Source: Coriobacteriia bacterium (lineage in GTDB: Bacteria > Actinomycetota > Coriobacteriia > WRKU01). From it: a stretch of DNA of 7,348 nt. The notes below the pieces were generated by a model. That model was given only the letters and a program-made list of their open reading frames with translations, did not search any database and had not been told where the DNA came from. Shown here piece after piece: positions 6,214 to 7,348 of the stretch (position 1 is the stretch's first letter; every line of letters starts with the position of its first letter). Made by a program: the position numbers and the translations under genes. The stretch is from the NCBI GenBank assembly GCA_009784095.1, contig WRDL01000073.1:1-7348 (forward strand). Reading direction: 5' to 3'.

Positions 6214-6231
6214 CGGTACCGGTATATTGTA
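6214..6231 (-). promoter_or_regulatory. Possible MerR promoter element and operator-like palindrome
   Basis: TACAAT (minus strand, 6226-6231) matches a -10 box at five of six positions and is followed by the palindrome CGGTACCG (6214-6221), which would lie at the start of transcription. A transcript from here has a roughly 40-base leader before ATG 6180, consistent with that start. No -35 box at normal spacing was found, so this is weak; autoregulation by the MerR protein is a guess. Confidence 0.25.
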
Positions 6232-6252
6232 AAGATTAGCATAGAGTTCCTG

Positions 6253-6302
6253 CATTGAGTTTCTTCATCGAGATCGATATCTCACAGTTCACTACCTCAA
6301 TG
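6253..6302 (-). promoter_or_regulatory. Nested inverted repeats between permease and MerR genes
   Basis: CATTGAG (6253-6259) pairs with CTCAATG (6296-6302), and inside it GAGAT (6270-6274) pairs with ATCTC (6279-6283) over loop CGAT. The structure spans the permease stop codon. No T-run follows on the minus strand, so it is not a typical terminator; an intercistronic RNA structure is possible, chance is not excluded. Confidence 0.25.
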
Positions 6303-7110
6303 TGATGAAATCATAGATCATTGTGGTTATCAGCAGCCCCAGCACGATGAAAAGCATAGGGCGAATAAATGATGCACCCTTCTTCAGCGCAAAGCCCGCA
6401 CCCAGGAAGTTTCCCGCAATACCAAATACCGCCGCCGGAAGTGCAATGACATAAAAGACGCTACCGGCAAATGCGAACGTGACGACCGAGGCGATGTTCG
6501 AAGCAAGATTGAGTACTTTCGCATTACCTGTTGCGATCTTAAGATCGTATTTCATGAAGGTGTTGAAAGCGATCGCTGCAAAGGTTCCGGTTCCCGGACC
6601 GATCATACCATCATAGAGGCCGATCACAAGCCCAATGACCGTTGCAAGAACAACGGTCCTTTGAACCGACATGTGTGCGCGCTCATTTTCATGGATCTTG
6701 TCCTTGCGTAAAAGCAGTAATATCGCTACACAGGGAAGAGAAATAACCAAAAAGAGCTTTAATGCTCGATCATCGAGCGATAGGATCAACCTCGATCCGA
6801 CAGCTGAACCGATCAACGCACTGATTGCCGAGATGGTTGCGGTCCGTACATCGATCGCCCCCTGTCTCAAAAACCGTCCGGTCGAGACGAAAGTTCCCAA
6901 CGCAGCGCTCAGTTTATTCGTACCAAAGGCGAAGTGCGTGGGCATTCCGGTAAGCATATACGCCGGAATCGAAATGAGCCCACCGCCACCGGCGGCAGAA
7001 TCAACAAACCCCGCAAGGAATACCAACGGGCACAGGTAGATCAGAGTAGGTAAGTATTCCACGTCAAACAGTATCCTTCCCAATGATACTCGGCTTCTGT
7101 GATTTCTCAC
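6292..7110 (-). CDS. TauE/SafE (DUF81) family membrane permease
   Basis: 272 residues from GTG 7110, about eight membrane helices in two related halves. The first half has DSAAGGGGLISIPA (37-50) and GTNKLSAALGTF (63-74); the second has YDGMIGPGTGTF (166-177) and ATGNAKVLNLASN (193-205). These duplicated Gly-rich and Asn/Lys motifs mark the TauE/SafE family, whose members export sulfite, sulfoacetate or other small organic sulfur or carboxylate anions across the cytoplasmic membrane. The substrate here cannot be read from sequence. The start is uncertain: GTG 7062 (residue 17) is preceded by GGAAGGA at a loose distance and begins just before the first helix, so a 256-residue protein is equally likely. 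It lies 111 bases upstream of the MerR gene on the same strand and may be co-transcribed with it. No functional link to the pilus is visible. Confidence 0.88.
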   Translation of the reverse strand: MRNHRSRVSLGRILFDVEYLPTLIYLCPLVFLAGFVDSAAGGGGLISIPAYMLTGMPTHFAFGTNKLSAALGTFVSTGRFLRQGAIDVRTATISAISALIGSAVGSRLILSLDDRALKLFLVISLPCVAILLLLRKDKIHENERAHMSVQRTVVLATVIGLVIGLYDGMIGPGTGTFAAIAFNTFMKYDLKIATGNAKVLNLASNIASVVTFAFAGSVFYVIALPAAVFGIAGNFLGAGFALKKGASFIRPMLFIVLGLLITTMIYDFITLR

Positions 7111-7124
7111 ATCTGCTGATGTTC

Positions 7125-7130
7125 AGTATA
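7125..7130 (-). promoter_or_regulatory. Candidate -10 box of the permease gene
   Basis: TATACT on the minus strand, five of six positions of the -10 consensus, 14 bases before GTG 7110. No -35 box is recognisable at 16-19 bases. Transcription from it would start very near GTG 7110, which favours translation from a start further in, such as GTG 7062. Confidence 0.3.
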
Positions 7131-7226
7131 CCCTCACGAGAAACCCGTTCTTCATATATTGAGGATCATCATGAGGTATTTTATGGATGCTCTATGGCAT
7201 TTGGTGCGGATACTGTATTGGTACCT

Positions 7227-7247
7227 TGGTGCGGGCGAGAGGACTCG
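7227..7247 (-). other. Possible tRNA 3'-end remnant (attachment-site scar candidate)
   Basis: Read on the minus strand, these 21 bases end in the layout of a tRNA 3' end: loop end CGAGT, T-stem half CCTCT, acceptor half CGCCCGC, discriminator A and CCA. The other half of the T-stem, the anticodon arm and the matching 5' acceptor GCGGGCG are absent on the high-coordinate side, so this is not a whole tRNA gene. Fragments of tRNA 3' ends are the usual footprint of integrase attachment sites. TTGGTGCGG occurs again at 7201-7209, 25 bases from the copy at 7226-7234. Confidence 0.4.
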
Positions 7248-7339
7248 CGTGCCTTGGCTTCGCCAATTCACGAGATCTCGCTTCGCTCGAACCAAAACAG
7301 TCCACTGGACTGTTTTGCCTTCTCAGGTTCGAGTCCTCT
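7238..7339. repeat. Nested inverted-repeat element
   Basis: AGAGGACTCG (7238-7247) and CGAGTCCTCT (7330-7339) are perfect 10-base outer arms. Inside lie TTGGC-TTC-GCCAA (7254-7266) framed by CGTG/CACG (7248-7251, 7269-7272), the palindrome CGAGATCTCG (7271-7280), CTCGAACC (7286-7293) inverted against GGTTCGAG (7326-7333), and a 12-base-arm palindrome CAAAACAGTCCA (7293-7304) / TGGACTGTTTTG (7306-7317) with a single-base centre. GGTTCGAG and GAGTCC are T-loop-like words of tRNAs, so the element may be tRNA-derived. The whole stretch 7111-7348 shows no gene beyond this. Confidence 0.65.
7293..7317. repeat. Perfect 12-base-arm palindrome with one-base centre
   Basis: CAAAACAGTCCA (7293-7304), C at 7305, TGGACTGTTTTG (7306-7317). 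The arm on either strand ends in a run of four Ts, so it could act as a weak bidirectional terminator, although the T-run is inside the stem. It may instead be part of a dispersed repeat. Confidence 0.6.
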
Positions 7340-7348
7340 ATGGACCCA

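Noticed and set aside
7171..7348. Open plus-strand frame from ATG 7171 to the window end (59 codons, begins MRYFMDALWH, GAGG seven bases upstream).
   Set aside because: Most of it is the inverted-repeat and tRNA-like element read in an open frame, giving a Arg-rich peptide with GAGERTR, the kind of translation commonly produced by antisense tRNA ends. No family resemblance.
7225..7348. Complete tRNA gene, for example a long-variable-arm Ser or Leu type.
   Set aside because: No 5' acceptor strand matches CGCCCGC, the T-stem is broken after the loop end, and the right-hand GGTTCGAGTCC lacks a paired stem (only three pairs).
1..7348. Frequent GATC, CGATCG and ATCGAT words throughout.
   Set aside because: They follow from common Asp (GAT) and Ile (ATC) codons in this genome and are not clustered or regularly spaced.

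Overview
The window is about half G+C and carries a chromosomal surface-structure locus of a Gram-positive bacterium. Sortase, cell-wall-type pilin, TTG/GTG starts and strong AAGGAGG-type ribosome sites all fit a Gram-positive. The combination of FctA-type pilin, glycine-rich beta-helix adhesin and moderate G+C is compatible with a host-associated actinobacterium of the Coriobacteriia (Olsenella/Atopobium/Collinsella relatives), but this lineage is an inference. Every convincing gene is on the minus strand, so the biological reading order runs from high to low coordinates.

Reading in transcription order: 7111-7348 holds no convincing gene but a dense set of inverted repeats, including what looks like the 3' end of a tRNA (a possible attachment-site or tRNA-derived repeat scar). 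Then come a TauE/SafE-type eight-helix permease (6292-7110) and a MerR-family regulator with a GyrI-like effector domain (5380-6180). A 245-base regulatory gap (5135-5379) contains two 19-base direct repeats exactly 31 bases apart. The pilus operon follows: a 967-residue tip-adhesin-like protein (2231-5134), a signal-peptidase-like protein (1674-2234, ATGA overlap with the adhesin), an FctA-like major pilin (263-1567), and the N-terminal 65 residues of a class B sortase (1-196, running off the window).

The gene order adhesin - signal peptidase-like - pilin - class B sortase is that of the streptococcal FCT pilus regions (cpa - sipA - fctA - srtC). The key observation is that the signal-peptidase-like protein keeps the fold motifs but has Gly at the catalytic Ser position and Arg at the catalytic Lys position. 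It should therefore be a non-proteolytic pilus assembly factor like Streptococcus pyogenes SipA, which has lost the same two residues through different substitutions. The pilin ends in a non-canonical VTPTG sorting motif, the adhesin has no recognisable sorting motif at all, and a strong 16-bp hairpin separates the pilin and sortase cistrons, directly abutting the sortase ribosome site. Proposed working model: the adhesin is placed at the tip, the pseudo-peptidase presents subunits, the sortase links pilins through VTPTG, and the adjacent MerR protein or an unknown factor acts at the 31-base-spaced repeats.
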